Positions 1 to 8,993 of a DNA stretch of 64,000 nt are shown here, one piece after another. Each line of letters starts with the position of its first letter. Within the stretch, counting starts at the first letter, position 1. The notes under the pieces are model-generated. The model was not told the DNA's origin. It saw only the letters and a list, made by a program, of their open reading frames with translations, and ran no database searches. The DNA is taken from positions 14,566 to 78,565 of the forward strand of contig JBCBCN010000011.1 of NCBI GenBank assembly GCA_038530555.1, in the 5' to 3' direction. The translations under genes and the position numbers were made by a program. The DNA comes from HKCCE3408 sp038530555. Lineage in GTDB: Bacteria > Pseudomonadota > Alphaproteobacteria > Rhodobacterales > Rhodobacteraceae.

Positions 1-891
1 GCCGAGCTTGCCGCTTGCGGGATCACCACCGTTTTCGATGCCATTCGCGTGGGCTCCATCGAAAACGAGGGCGGCGTCGGCTGGCGGCGCTATGCGCGCG
101 AGCTGGCCGATGAGGTTCTGGCCATGCGAACGGCCGGCGCGCTGAAGATCAGCCATCACCTGCATCTGCGCGCCGAGATCTGTTCGGAGACCTTGATCGA
201 AGAATTGGCGCAGTTCGGGCCTGAGGACCGGGTCGGCATCGTCTCGATCATGGATCACACGCCGGGCCAGCGCCAATTCGCCGATATCGGTCAGTATGAG
301 ATCTATATGAAGGGGAAACACGGCCTGAGCGATGCGGATTTCCAGAGCCATGTGACCATCCGCAAGGCGCTGGGCGCGCGGGTCTGCGCCCCCCATGAGA
401 TTGCCGCGGTCGAGGCCGCCCAACGTTTCGGTGCGATCCTGGCCAGCCATGACGACACGACCGCTGCGCATGTCGCGAGCTCGGCGACGCATGGCATCGC
501 TCTGGCGGAGTTTCCCACAACGCTTGAGGCTGCGCAGGCCTGTCATCAGAACGGCATCGCGGTGATGATGGGGGCGCCCAACCTTGTGCGGGGCGGCTCG
601 CATTCGGGCAATGTCTCGGCCGGGGATCTGGCCAAGGCGGATTTGCTCAATGTCGTCTCGTCCGATTACGTGCCGTCGGCTTTGCTCTATTCCGCGGTCG
701 TGCTGGGCGAGATCTGGGGCGACATGGCCCGCGCCATCGACACCGTTACCCATGCGCCCGCCAAAGCCGCAGGCCTCATGGACCGGGGTCAAATCGCCGA
801 AGGCCTGCGCGCGGATCTGGTGCGGTTTCGCTTGATCGACGGCGTTCCGGCCCTGCGCGGCGTGTGGAGTGCGGGATCCCGGGTCGCGTGA
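1..891 (+). CDS. phnM: PhnM-type phosphonate hydrolase, 5' end missing (copy 1)
   Basis: The reading frame is open from base 1, so the gene starts before the window; 296 residues are visible against 383 in the complete paralogue at 1843-2994, so roughly 85-90 N-terminal residues, including the metal HxH motif, are off the edge. Visible family motifs are HLHLRAE, DHTPGQRQF, SHDDTTAAHV, GAPNLVRGGSHSGN and SSDYVPSALL, all shared with the paralogue. PhnM belongs to the amidohydrolase superfamily and removes pyrophosphate from alpha-D-ribose 1-methylphosphonate 5-triphosphate before C-P bond cleavage. It is convergent with the TIM-barrel gene at 1004. The remaining C-P lyase genes could lie upstream, outside the window. 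The family is clear; the exact substrate is inferred. Confidence 0.88.
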   Translation, partial: AELAACGITTVFDAIRVGSIENEGGVGWRRYARELADEVLAMRTAGALKISHHLHLRAEICSETLIEELAQFGPEDRVGIVSIMDHTPGQRQFADIGQYEIYMKGKHGLSDADFQSHVTIRKALGARVCAPHEIAAVEAAQRFGAILASHDDTTAAHVASSATHGIALAEFPTTLEAAQACHQNGIAVMMGAPNLVRGGSHSGNVSAGDLAKADLLNVVSSDYVPSALLYSAVVLGEIWGDMARAIDTVTHAPAKAAGLMDRGQIAEGLRADLVRFRLIDGVPALRGVWSAGSRVA

Positions 892-1003
892 ATGGGCAGC
901 GACCCCAGCCGGGCGCTTGGGAGCCCTCATGATTGATGACACCGCGAATGCCTTAGGTTGCGTTGGAGTATTTGAGGAAAAATGAAGGGTCATGGCGGGT
1001 GCG

Positions 1004-1843
1004 TCAGCAGGCGAGGCCTTGGCTCTTCAAATAGTCCATCGCGGCGGGAATATCGCCAGCATCGCGCAATTCCAAAACCAGGTGCGGGCGTTGCGGCAGG
1101 GCTTGGATCGCGCGGAACACCGCGTGCCAGTTCACTGTGCCACGACCGGGTGCCCAGTGCCGGTCGGCAAAGCCATCGGCGTCTTGCAGATGCACATGCG
1201 ACAGCAGCGCACCGGCATCAGTCACGAAGTAATCCACCGGCGGCGCGCCCGTGGCGCAATGGGCGTAATGCGCGTGTCCGGTGTCGATTGAAAGGCGCAC
1301 ATGGTCTGAGCCAAAGCTCTCGGCCAGGTCGCGCCGCCAGGACGGATCGATGTCCTCGATGTTCTCGATCACCAGGGTCACGCCATGGGCCTCGGCCAAG
1401 GCCAAAGCGTCGCCCAGGTTGGCGATCACCCGGGCGATTGTTGCTTCCGCCGCGGAGGCGGTGGTCCCGACCCTGGGATTGTTTCCAAAATTGTACCAAT
1501 CCCAGGTTTTGTAGGGGGAATGCATCACCATCTGCCTGGCGCCGAGGGCCGCGGCGGCCTCCACCGCGGTGACCATGCGGCGCGACAGGATCGGCGCCAG
1601 CTCGGGGTCTTTGATGTCAAGCGGCAGGTCGTAGAACGGCCCGTGGATGCCCAGCCGTCCGTCGAATTCCTCAAGCTGGGCCTTGGCCTGCTGGACGAGG
1701 TCGCGCCAATCGCCCAGCAGACATTCGGGCCGCAAGAAATCCTGCAATTCGAGATCGCGCTGCCCGTCGATCAGCCAATCGAGATAGTTCGGAAGCTCAT
1801 CAACAGTCAGGGCCGCGCCGATCCTCAGGGGAAGCTCAGCCAT
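1004..1843 (-). CDS. Sugar phosphate isomerase/epimerase-like TIM-barrel protein
   Basis: The protein has 279 residues and looks like the xylose-isomerase-like TIM barrel (AP endonuclease 2 superfamily). Likely metal-ligand motifs appear in order: VIENIED, LSIDTGHAHYAH, HVHLQDADG and LELRD. The start ATG at 1843 shares one base with the TGA of the upstream phnM (TGATG), so the two genes are translationally coupled. The frame can be extended upstream to 1963, but that stretch is inside phnM. Its place in a phosphonate operon suggests it handles a sugar phosphate made during phosphonate breakdown. That role is inferred; sequence alone does not fix the substrate. Confidence 0.8.
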   Translation of the reverse strand: MAELPLRIGAALTVDELPNYLDWLIDGQRDLELQDFLRPECLLGDWRDLVQQAKAQLEEFDGRLGIHGPFYDLPLDIKDPELAPILSRRMVTAVEAAAALGARQMVMHSPYKTWDWYNFGNNPRVGTTASAAEATIARVIANLGDALALAEAHGVTLVIENIEDIDPSWRRDLAESFGSDHVRLSIDTGHAHYAHCATGAPPVDYFVTDAGALLSHVHLQDADGFADRHWAPGRGTVNWHAVFRAIQALPQRPHLVLELRDAGDIPAAMDYLKSQGLAC

Positions 1844-2994
1844 CAGAACACCTGACGCCCGGCGCGCCAGGCGGCCTCGACCACAGGCTGACCGCCGATC
1901 ACCCGGACCGCCACGAGATCGGCACGCAGGCCCTCTGCGATCCGGCCCCTGTCGTTCAGGCACGTCATCCGCGCCGGAGCCTCCGTCACCATGGCCAACG
2001 CTTGCGGAAGATCGTGGGGCAGGGCGGGATCGGCGGCGATCGCGAAGGCGGCATCGAGCGGTGAGCGCGGGATGTAATCTGACGCCAGAACATCCGCCAA
2101 ACCTTCGGCCAAGAGCTCGGCCACCGCGACATTGCCGGATTGCGAGCCGCCGCGCAGGTAATTGGGCGCGCCCACAACGATCCCCATGCCCTCGGCGCGG
2201 GCATGGCGCGCGGCCTCCAGCGTTGTCGGGAATTCCGAGATCGTACAGCCCTCCGCCAAGGCCTCATCCACATGCTCGACGGTCCGGTCGTCGTGGCTCA
2301 TCAGCGGGACCTTCGCGGCAAAGGCCGTCTGAGTGACATGAGCGCGGACGGCGGCGCCATGGGCGCGCGAGCGCTCGAAAAGCGCGTCCATCATCGGGCG
2401 CCCTTCCTCCTCGGTCACCTCCATGTCGCGGATCATGTGCCAGAACCATTTGTCGATATCCGGGCTCTGCCGGTCTCCGGGCGTGTGATCCATGACTGAG
2501 ACGAGCCGCGTCTCCGGCAGATTGATGCTGCCATTGACCAAGGCCGGGGTGGCGGGGTCGGAGATCTCGCAGCGCAAATGCAGCAAATGCTCGGCGCGAA
2601 AGAGATCCTGCGCGATCGCCTCTCGCAAGCTCGCCACAAGGGGCTCGAACAGCTCCCGGCGTTCGGGCTTTTGCATCGCGGCCCCGACGGACAGGCTGTC
2701 GTATACGGTCGTCGTACCGCCCGAAATGATCACCGCGTCATAGGCCAAGAGCGCCGGCAAGGACGGCCAGATCACGCCCACGCGCGGATGGGTGTGGCGC
2801 TCAACATGGTCGGTATGCAGATCGATGATCCCCGCGATCAGGAAGGCCCCGCCGAGATCGCGGCCGTCGCTTGCCTGCGTCAGCCCGGAAATGCGCCCGT
2901 CCTCGATCGCCAGACCGCCCTCAAAGAGCCCGTTCGGCGTCACGATACGCGCATTGCTCAGAGTTTGCGCAGCATCGCCGCTGTGATCGAACAT
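1843..2994 (-). CDS. phnM: Alpha-D-ribose 1-methylphosphonate 5-triphosphate diphosphatase (PhnM, copy 2)
   Basis: This is a complete 383-residue amidohydrolase of the usual PhnM length. The metal-binding segment is IDLHTDHVERHTHPR near residue 58, followed by a DSLSVG loop, HLRCEIS, DHTPGDRQ, MSHDDRTVEHV, GAPNYLRGGSQSGN and ASDYIPRS. PhnM hydrolyses the triphosphate intermediate of the C-P lyase pathway to ribose 1-methylphosphonate 5-phosphate and pyrophosphate. The gene is transcribed away from phnD across a 393-base region that carries a PHO-box-like site on this strand. It is the second PhnM-type gene within 3 kb; the two are clearly related but diverged, so one may act on a different ribosylated phosphonate. 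Confidence 0.9.
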   Translation of the reverse strand: MFDHSGDAAQTLSNARIVTPNGLFEGGLAIEDGRISGLTQASDGRDLGGAFLIAGIIDLHTDHVERHTHPRVGVIWPSLPALLAYDAVIISGGTTTVYDSLSVGAAMQKPERRELFEPLVASLREAIAQDLFRAEHLLHLRCEISDPATPALVNGSINLPETRLVSVMDHTPGDRQSPDIDKWFWHMIRDMEVTEEEGRPMMDALFERSRAHGAAVRAHVTQTAFAAKVPLMSHDDRTVEHVDEALAEGCTISEFPTTLEAARHARAEGMGIVVGAPNYLRGGSQSGNVAVAELLAEGLADVLASDYIPRSPLDAAFAIAADPALPHDLPQALAMVTEAPARMTCLNDRGRIAEGLRADLVAVRVIGGQPVVEAAWRAGRQVF

Positions 2995-3037
2995 GGGCCA
3001 CCTCCAGAGTTAAGAGCTTCTCGCCTGAGGTTGCTTT

Positions 3038-3055
3038 GTAACGGTTTGCTGACAG
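3038..3055 (-). promoter_or_regulatory. Candidate PHO box facing phnM
   Basis: Read on the minus strand the site is CTGTCAGCAAACCGTTAC, about 12 of 18 positions matching the PhoB consensus of two CTGTCAT-like half sites 11 bases apart. The first half is near perfect and the second is weak. It lies 44 bases upstream of the phnM start, a sensible position for phosphate-starvation control. Assigned by eye only. Confidence 0.35.
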
Positions 3056-3255
3056 CTTGATTACGCTTTGATGAAGAAACCGCCCCCTGATGTCACCCAT
3101 CGGCCCCGATGCGCCGCCCCCGGTCCGAAACGGGCGGCCTAGACGGGCTTAATTCGACAAATTCCTTGAGTTATCCAGCGTTTAGAGTGGGTGGGAGTCA
3201 CCCGATTTTAGGCGACAGGTGCCGTATTTCAACGCCATTTCAGGCGCTTGGCCGC

Positions 3256-3273
3256 CTGTCACAGATGTTTCAT
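3256..3273 (+). promoter_or_regulatory. Candidate PHO box facing phnD
   Basis: The site CTGTCACAGATGTTTCAT matches the PhoB consensus at about 14 of 18 positions, with the two half sites correctly spaced at 11 bases. It is 114 bases upstream of the phnD start. PhoB control of phn transport genes is well established, so the match is expected here. Confidence 0.5.
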
Positions 3274-3387
3274 CACCCTGTTAGCCAACATTCACAATGT
3301 CTCTCTATCGCTCCGCCTCGTGGGGATGAGCTTGCGGGAAAACGGGCGCTCCCCCCAGGGATTAGGGAAAACTTGAGGGAAGAACCC

Positions 3388-4308
3388 ATGATCAAACAAA
3401 GCTTTGCAGCGCTGTTGGCCGGTGCCACGGCCCTGACCGCCGTGCCAGCCTTGGCGCAGGATTGGCGCGAGGACGTGCCTGTCTTCCGCATCGGCCTTTT
3501 GGGTGGTGAGAACGAGGCCGACCGTCTGCGTCAGCACGCATGCCAAGAGGCCTATCTCGAAGAGCGCCTCGGCGTCGATGTCGAGCTCTTCCCGGCCTCC
3601 GACTACGCAGGCGTTCTGCAGGGTCTTCTGGCCGGTCAGCTTGAGTTCGCGGGCCTTGGCTCCTCGGGCTATGCCGGCATCGTGCTGCAGGACCCCGACG
3701 CGGTTGAGCCGCTCTACACCACCATGCAGATCGACGGCTCGCTGGGCTATTACTCCGTGATGTACAGCCGCGCCGATAGCGGCATTGACAGCTTTGAGGC
3801 GATGGAAGGCCGCAGCTTGGCCTTCGCCGACCCCAACTCCACCTCTGGCTATCTCGTGCCCTCCTATGAGTTGGCTCAGGAAATCGGCCCGCTCGAGGGC
3901 TATTTTGGCGAGACCGGCTTCGGTGGCGGTCATGAACAGGCCGTCGTGGCCGTCCTTCAGGGTCAATACGATGCCGGTGTCACTTGGACCTCCGGCGTGG
4001 GCGACATCAACGAAGGCTTCTCGCGCGGCAACCTGCGCTCGATGGTCGATCGCGGCATGCTCGACATGGATGAGATCCAGATCATCTGGCAGTCGAACCT
4101 GATCACCAACGGCCCCCGTGTGATCCGTTCGGACCTGCCCCAGGATCTCAAAGACCTCGTGATGGGCGCGATGATGCAGCTGCAGACCGAAGACCGCGAC
4201 TGCTTTAACGCGATAAATGACGGGGAATCGATGGGCTACTGGCCGATCAATCACGAGTTCTACGAACCCATCATCAACATGCGTCGCGAGCTTCAGGGCG
4301 AGCGCTAA
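3388..4308 (+). CDS. phnD: Phosphonate ABC transporter substrate-binding protein PhnD
   Basis: A 306-residue periplasmic binding protein with a clear signal peptide (MIKQSFAALLAG then a hydrophobic core ending ALAQD). The mature protein has the PhnD-type fold: VFRIGLLGGENEADR, a segment LFPASDYAGVLQGLLAGQLEF, then GSSGYAGI. The chosen ATG at 3388 follows a Shine-Dalgarno and begins the signal peptide; an in-frame upstream start at 3109 would bury the signal and is rejected. It is the first gene of phnD-C-E1-E2 plus a hexapeptide transferase and delivers phosphonates to the PhnE permeases. The range of phosphonates bound cannot be read from sequence. Confidence 0.93.
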   Translation: MIKQSFAALLAGATALTAVPALAQDWREDVPVFRIGLLGGENEADRLRQHACQEAYLEERLGVDVELFPASDYAGVLQGLLAGQLEFAGLGSSGYAGIVLQDPDAVEPLYTTMQIDGSLGYYSVMYSRADSGIDSFEAMEGRSLAFADPNSTSGYLVPSYELAQEIGPLEGYFGETGFGGGHEQAVVAVLQGQYDAGVTWTSGVGDINEGFSRGNLRSMVDRGMLDMDEIQIIWQSNLITNGPRVIRSDLPQDLKDLVMGAMMQLQTEDRDCFNAINDGESMGYWPINHEFYEPIINMRRELQGER

Positions 4309-4426
4309 GCGTCACGAAACAAGGGAGTCAGCGCCGGACGCGCTGGCCCCCCAATCTTTTTTGGCAGGGTCGCGCGTCGGGGAAGAGGGCGGTCGACCTG
4401 AGAAATATCTTTTTTGGGGCGCTGCT

Positions 4427-5239
4427 ATGCTGAAACTCGACAAATTGACCCGCATCTTTGGCGAAAACGTCGCCGTGAATGCCGCGACTTTGGACATCCC
4501 CGATGGTCAGATGGTCGGGATCATCGGTAAATCGGGCGCGGGCAAGTCCACGCTCTTGCGCCTGCTCAACCGGTTGATCGACCCGTCAGAGGGCCAGATC
4601 CTGTTCGGCGAGACCGAAATCGCGCAGCTCAAGGGCAGGGCTTTGCGCCAGTGGCGCTCCGATTGCGCAATGATTTTCCAGCAGTTCAACTTGGTCGGGC
4701 GCCTCGATGTGGTGACCAATGTGTTGACCGGCCGGCTGTATGATCTGCCTAGCTGGCGCTCCATGGCGCAGGTCTTCACGCCGCAAGAGCGTGCATTTGC
4801 GATCCAGGCGCTCGACCGTTTGGGCATGGCCCATACCGCGATGCAGCGCGCCGAGACGCTCTCCGGCGGTCAGCAACAGCGCGTGGCGATTGCCCGGGCG
4901 CTGGCGCAAGAGCCCAAGATCCTTTTGGCCGATGAGCCCATCGCCTCGCTCGATCCGATGAATGCCAAGATCGTGATGGACGCTTTGCGCGACATAAACC
5001 GCAAGGACGCGATCACGGTGATCTGCAACCTCCACACCCTCGATACCGCGCGGAATTATTGTGACCGGATTATCGGGATGCGGGACGGAAAGCTTGTCTT
5101 CGACGGCATCCCCGATCTGCTGACAACGGATATGGCGCGCGAGATTTACGGCGCGGACCATGAGTTCGACGAGGCGTCGACCTCGACCTCTTTGCCCGGT
5201 CGCGCACCAAGCGCTGGCCCGATGCGCGAAACCGCCTGA
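4427..5239 (+). CDS. phnC: Phosphonate ABC transporter ATP-binding protein PhnC
   Basis: The protein has 270 residues, typical of PhnC. It shows Walker A GKSGAGKST near residue 30, Q-loop MIFQQFNLVGRLDVVTNVL, signature LSGGQQQR and Walker B ILLADEPIASLDP. The GRLDV...NVL(T/A)GR segment after the Q-loop is characteristic of PhnC. The ATG at 4427 starts MLKLDKLTRIFG; the frame is open further upstream but without family similarity. The 118-base gap from phnD is the largest inside this transport block. The protein powers uptake with PhnD and the two PhnE subunits. Confidence 0.94.
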   Translation: MLKLDKLTRIFGENVAVNAATLDIPDGQMVGIIGKSGAGKSTLLRLLNRLIDPSEGQILFGETEIAQLKGRALRQWRSDCAMIFQQFNLVGRLDVVTNVLTGRLYDLPSWRSMAQVFTPQERAFAIQALDRLGMAHTAMQRAETLSGGQQQRVAIARALAQEPKILLADEPIASLDPMNAKIVMDALRDINRKDAITVICNLHTLDTARNYCDRIIGMRDGKLVFDGIPDLLTTDMAREIYGADHEFDEASTSTSLPGRAPSAGPMRETA

Positions 5240-5263
5240 TCCGCTTGTCCAGGGATATCTTCT

Positions 5264-6196
5264 ATGACTGATGCAACCATCACCGCGGGTGGTGCCGGGG
5301 CCGCGCCGCGCGATGCCGTCTCCACCTATGAACGCCACCGCGCGGAATTGCGGGCCTCCAAGCGTGTCTGGAACATCCTCTTTCTGAGCGCGTTTCTGAT
5401 CTGCCTTGCGCTCTCGATCTATATCAGCCGCTTTTACCCCGACCGATTGGCCGAGGGTGTTCCGCGCATTTTCGAGTATTTCGCGACGATCCTTCCCGAT
5501 CTCCAATGGGACGTGCTGTTTGACGGTCGCGATGAAAATGGCCGTGCCGTGCCGGGCTCTCTCACGTTTTGGTACACCGATTTTTGGGATTATCTGCAGC
5601 TTCTATGGGAAACGATCCTGATGGCCGTCACAGCGACCATTATCGGAACCGCCGTCGCCTTTGTGATGAGCTTTCCCGCGGCCAACAATCTGGCACCGAA
5701 TTCGTGGGTCTATTGGCTGTCGCGCCGCTTTCTTGAAATTTGCCGCGGCATCCCGGAAATCCTCCTCGCTCTGGTTTTTGTGTTCGCCATCGGGATCGGA
5801 CCGCTTGCTGGTGTTCTCGCCATCGCCATCCACACGGCGGGCGCCTTGGGAAAGCTATTCGCGGAAGTGAATGAAAACGCCTCCGGTCGCCCCGTGGATG
5901 GGATCACCGCTGTCGGTGGAACATGGCCTGAAAAAATGCTCTATGGTGTGGTCCCTCAGGTCATGCCAAATTTCTTCAGCTATGCGATGCTGCGCTTTGA
6001 GATCAATGTGCGGGCGTCGTCCATTATCGGATTTGTTGGCGCGGGCGGAATTGGGGCCGAACTGAACCGCGTCATTTCATTTTACTCCGATGACCGCGTT
6101 TTGGCCGTGCTGATCCTGGTCGTCCTGATGGTCACGATCATCGATCTGATTTCCGAAGACATCCGGCACCGCTTCATCGGTAAGGAGAATTTCTAA
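5264..6196 (+). CDS. phnE1: Phosphonate ABC transporter permease PhnE, subunit 1
   Basis: A 310-residue inner-membrane permease with an N-terminal membrane segment (LFLSAFLICLALSIYI), a periplasmic stretch, and the transmembrane domain of the MetI/PhnE class. The EAA-type loop contacting the ATPase is around TAVGGTWPEKMLYGVVPQVMP and is followed by FVGAGGIGAEL. Its TAA shares a base with the ATG of the next gene (TAATG), so the two PhnE proteins are coupled and probably form a heterodimer. Two-permease phnE1/phnE2 arrangements are common in alphaproteobacteria. Confidence 0.93.
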   Translation: MTDATITAGGAGAAPRDAVSTYERHRAELRASKRVWNILFLSAFLICLALSIYISRFYPDRLAEGVPRIFEYFATILPDLQWDVLFDGRDENGRAVPGSLTFWYTDFWDYLQLLWETILMAVTATIIGTAVAFVMSFPAANNLAPNSWVYWLSRRFLEICRGIPEILLALVFVFAIGIGPLAGVLAIAIHTAGALGKLFAEVNENASGRPVDGITAVGGTWPEKMLYGVVPQVMPNFFSYAMLRFEINVRASSIIGFVGAGGIGAELNRVISFYSDDRVLAVLILVVLMVTIIDLISEDIRHRFIGKENF

Positions 6197-7053
6197 TGAA
6201 ACTCGCGTCTATTTCCGCTGTCGATGAGGAACAAATCAGCGACGCGCGAGCGGCCCATCCGGGTGCGTTCCGCACTCCGTGGGACGAGGTCAAAAAGTGG
6301 GCTCCTTGGGTCATCGCGATCGCCTATGTCATTGGATCGCTGATCTATTTCGACATCGCCCGTCTGTTGGAGGCGTCCGAGCGCGTGCTGCGCCTGCTCA
6401 GAGCGATGGTCGTGTGGGAGGATATGGCGACCTGGCAATACGCCAATATCTATACCGGCATAGCGCAGACGCTTGCCATGGCGTTTTTGGGCACGTTGAT
6501 GGGCACAATCGGCTCGCTTTTCGTGGGATTTCTCGCGGCCAAGAACGTCAATCCTTCGGGCTTTTTGCGCCAAATCGTGCGCCGGTTTCTCGATATCCTG
6601 CGCGGCATCGATCAGCTTGTCTGGGGCCTCGTGTTTGTGCGCGCCGTGGGTCTCGGTCCGCTCGCTGGTGTGCTCGCGATTTTCATCTCGGATCTCGGGA
6701 CGCTCTCCAAGCTTTATTCAGAAGCGATTGAAAATATCGACCGGAAACAAGTCGAGGGCGTGCGCGCCACGGGTGCCGGACCACTTGCGGTGATCCGATA
6801 CGGCTATCTGCCGCAAGTCCTCCCGGTCTTTATTTCTCAATCGCTCTATTTCTGGGAATCAAATACGCGCTCGGCCACTATTCTGGGCATCGTCGGGGCA
6901 GGGGGTATCGGCATGATCCTGATTGAGCGTTTCCGGGCGCAGCTTTATGATCAAGTCTTCTTCGTGGTCTTGAATGTGCTCGCGCTGATCTTCATCATCG
7001 ACTGGCTCAGCAAGCGCATCCGCCTGAGGGCCATCGGAGAAAAGAGCCACTGA
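6196..7053 (+). CDS. phnE2: Phosphonate ABC transporter permease PhnE, subunit 2
   Basis: A 285-residue permease related to the preceding gene. Visible family segments are IVRRFLDILRGIDQLVWGLVF, GPLAGVLAIFISDLGTLSKLYSE, the EAA loop at VRATGAGPLAVIRYGYLPQVLP and IVGAGGIGMILIE. Its ATG overlaps the stop of phnE1 by one base and its TGA directly abuts the start of the hexapeptide transferase, so the whole block is one transcription unit. Confidence 0.93.
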   Translation: MKLASISAVDEEQISDARAAHPGAFRTPWDEVKKWAPWVIAIAYVIGSLIYFDIARLLEASERVLRLLRAMVVWEDMATWQYANIYTGIAQTLAMAFLGTLMGTIGSLFVGFLAAKNVNPSGFLRQIVRRFLDILRGIDQLVWGLVFVRAVGLGPLAGVLAIFISDLGTLSKLYSEAIENIDRKQVEGVRATGAGPLAVIRYGYLPQVLPVFISQSLYFWESNTRSATILGIVGAGGIGMILIERFRAQLYDQVFFVVLNVLALIFIIDWLSKRIRLRAIGEKSH

Positions 7054-7674
7054 ATGGATGAGAAAAGACTGTCCGTCGCGCCGACCCTGCACCCCGAGGC
7101 AGAGGTCGGCGCGGATGTAGCGCTCGGGCGCTATACCGAGGTCGGCCGGCAAACGAAAATGGCCCAATGCGATATGGGCGACTATTCCTACATTTGCGAT
7201 TACGGCCATGTCATTTGGACGAGTATCGGCAAATGGACCAATATCGCCAATATGGTCCGCCTGAACCCGGGAAATCATCCAACTTGGCGCGCCACGCAAC
7301 ACCACGCGATTTATCGCGCCGAAATGTATGGCTTTGGCGAAGATGAAGCCGAATTCTTCGAATGGCGCAAAAGCCATTGGGTCACGGTCGGTCATGACGT
7401 TTGGATCGGCCACGGGGTCACAGTGACATCGGGTGTGACCATTGGCACAGGATCGGTCGTTGGCGCGGGCGCCGTGGTCACAAAAGACGTGGCACCCTAC
7501 ACCATCGTTGCGGGCGTGCCCGCCAAACCGATCCGCCACAGGTTCAGCGAGGCCCAGGAAGACGCGCTGATGGAGATTGCTTGGTGGGATTGGAGCCACG
7601 AAGAGTTCGGCGCGGCGCTCTCGGATTTTCGCAGCCTGTCGATCGACGCCTTTATCGAGCGGTACCGGCCGTAG
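7054..7674 (+). CDS. Phosphonate-associated hexapeptide-repeat acetyltransferase-like protein
   Basis: A 206-residue left-handed beta-helix protein. Hexapeptide-repeat signatures are visible at HPEAEVGADVALGRYTEVG and again at VWIGHGVTVTSGVTIGTGSVVGAG, then VAPYTIVAGVPAKPI, the usual end of xenobiotic/CatB-type acetyltransferases. The probable catalytic His lies in GNHPTWRATQHHAIYR. A distinct hexapeptide family is known to travel with phosphonate genes. The start ATG immediately follows the phnE2 stop. Acetylation of an aminoalkylphosphonate is a plausible role but is inferred from context. Confidence 0.85.
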   Translation: MDEKRLSVAPTLHPEAEVGADVALGRYTEVGRQTKMAQCDMGDYSYICDYGHVIWTSIGKWTNIANMVRLNPGNHPTWRATQHHAIYRAEMYGFGEDEAEFFEWRKSHWVTVGHDVWIGHGVTVTSGVTIGTGSVVGAGAVVTKDVAPYTIVAGVPAKPIRHRFSEAQEDALMEIAWWDWSHEEFGAALSDFRSLSIDAFIERYRP

Positions 7675-7715
7675 TAAGCCTAAAAACCTCTAATATACAG
7701 AAACCTAACGCCGCC

Positions 7716-8993
7716 TCAGCCCGTGCTGGCCTGTGGACTATCCTCGCGCAGACGCGCTGTGGTCAGCGCCGCCGCCGACACCATAATCGCCGCCGTGCCC
7801 AGCATCGCGGGCAGACCGCCAAGCTGATAGGTCACCCCCGAAAGAAGCGTTCCCAAAAGCCGCCCGCCCGCATTGGCCATGTAATAAAACCCGACATCCA
7901 TCGTCACGCGCTCGGCCTGGGTAAAGGCCAGGATCAAATAGGAATGGAGCGCGGAATTAATGGCGAAAACCGCACCGAAGGCGATCAATCCCGCGACCAA
8001 AGTCACCGTCAGCCAAATGGGTGCGCCCTCAGCGGCCAGGGACGTGGCCGTCAGCGCGGCAGGGATCACAGCGAGCAACCAGGCCCAGGCCCGCGCCGAT
8101 TTCATCAACGCGCCCAATCCGCGTGAAGACGCCTGCAAGATACGCGGGGTGAGCGCCTGCATGAGCCCATAAAGGATCACCCAGATTGCCATGAAGGTGC
8201 CGATGAGAAAAAAGGCCGTTCTATTTCCGGCAATTGTGCCGTCCGAAAGCACGGCGTAGAAATAAATCGGGATACCGACCACGAACCAAACATCCCGCGC
8301 CGCGAAAAGAAAAACCCGCGCCGCGGAAATCCAATTCACGTTCGGTGATTTGGAAAACACCTCCGAAAATTTCGCACCCTTGCGGCCCTTGGGCAAACCT
8401 GGCGGCATCAGCGCCAGAACAGCCAGCAAAATGACCCCGAGGATCGCCGCCATGCCAAGCACGGCCCAGACGAACCCGACGCTGGCCAAAAGTGCAGCCC
8501 CCAGCAAAAAGCCCAGACCTTTGACGGCGTTCTTAGAACCGGTCAGCATGGCCACCCAGCGAAACAGCCCGCCATTCTCAGCTGGTGCCAGCAATTTCAC
8601 CGCCGATTTCGAGGACATCTTGGCCAGGTCCTTGGCCACGCCGCTTGCCCCTTGCACCAGCATGACAAAGATAACCGAGGCGCCGACCGCCCAGGACGGA
8701 TCAAGCTGTGCCAGGGCCAAAAGCGCCACGACCTGAAGCCCAAGCCCGGCATAAAGCGTTGAGGTCAGCCCGAACCGCGCCGCGATCCATCCCGCGCACA
8801 GATTGGTCACCATACCTGCAAACTCATAAAGCAAGAAAAGATAGGCGAGCTGGATAGGGCTAAATCCCAGCGTGTGGAAATGCAAAAGCACCAACATCCT
8901 GAGCGCGCCATCGGTCAGCATAAACGCCCAATATGCGGCGGTAACCGCAATATAGGCCGACAGCCCCTCGGGCCGGGCGGAGGTGTCGCTCAC
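7716..8993 (-). CDS. arsJ: Organoarsenical efflux MFS transporter ArsJ
   Basis: A 425-residue major facilitator protein with about 12 hydrophobic segments, starting with YIAVTAAYWAFMLTDGALRMLVLLHF, a typical ArsJ N-terminus. ArsJ exports 1-arseno-3-phosphoglycerate, which a partner GAPDH makes from glyceraldehyde 3-phosphate and arsenate. The partner gene is directly upstream and overlaps this start by four bases (ATGA). Together with the ArsR-ArsC fusion this makes a complete arsenate-resistance operon. The assignment rests mainly on the GAPDH neighbour and the N-terminus. Confidence 0.88.
   Translation of the reverse strand: MSDTSARPEGLSAYIAVTAAYWAFMLTDGALRMLVLLHFHTLGFSPIQLAYLFLLYEFAGMVTNLCAGWIAARFGLTSTLYAGLGLQVVALLALAQLDPSWAVGASVIFVMLVQGASGVAKDLAKMSSKSAVKLLAPAENGGLFRWVAMLTGSKNAVKGLGFLLGAALLASVGFVWAVLGMAAILGVILLAVLALMPPGLPKGRKGAKFSEVFSKSPNVNWISAARVFLFAARDVWFVVGIPIYFYAVLSDGTIAGNRTAFFLIGTFMAIWVILYGLMQALTPRILQASSRGLGALMKSARAWAWLLAVIPAALTATSLAAEGAPIWLTVTLVAGLIAFGAVFAINSALHSYLILAFTQAERVTMDVGFYYMANAGGRLLGTLLSGVTYQLGGLPAMLGTAAIMVSAAALTTARLREDSPQASTG

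Larger units (their letters stand above)
2995..3387. promoter_or_regulatory. Divergent phnM / phnD promoter region
   Basis: This 393-base gap separates phnM (leftward) from phnD (rightward). I see no convincing gene in it; the open frame starting at 3109 is an upstream extension of phnD. It holds two PHO-box-like sites, one per direction, listed separately. An A/G-rich Shine-Dalgarno (GAGGGAAGAA) lies just before the phnD ATG at 3388. Confidence 0.6.

Noticed and set aside
3292..4254. 320-residue open frame on the minus strand
   Set aside because: Antisense to phnD, which has a signal peptide and family motifs.
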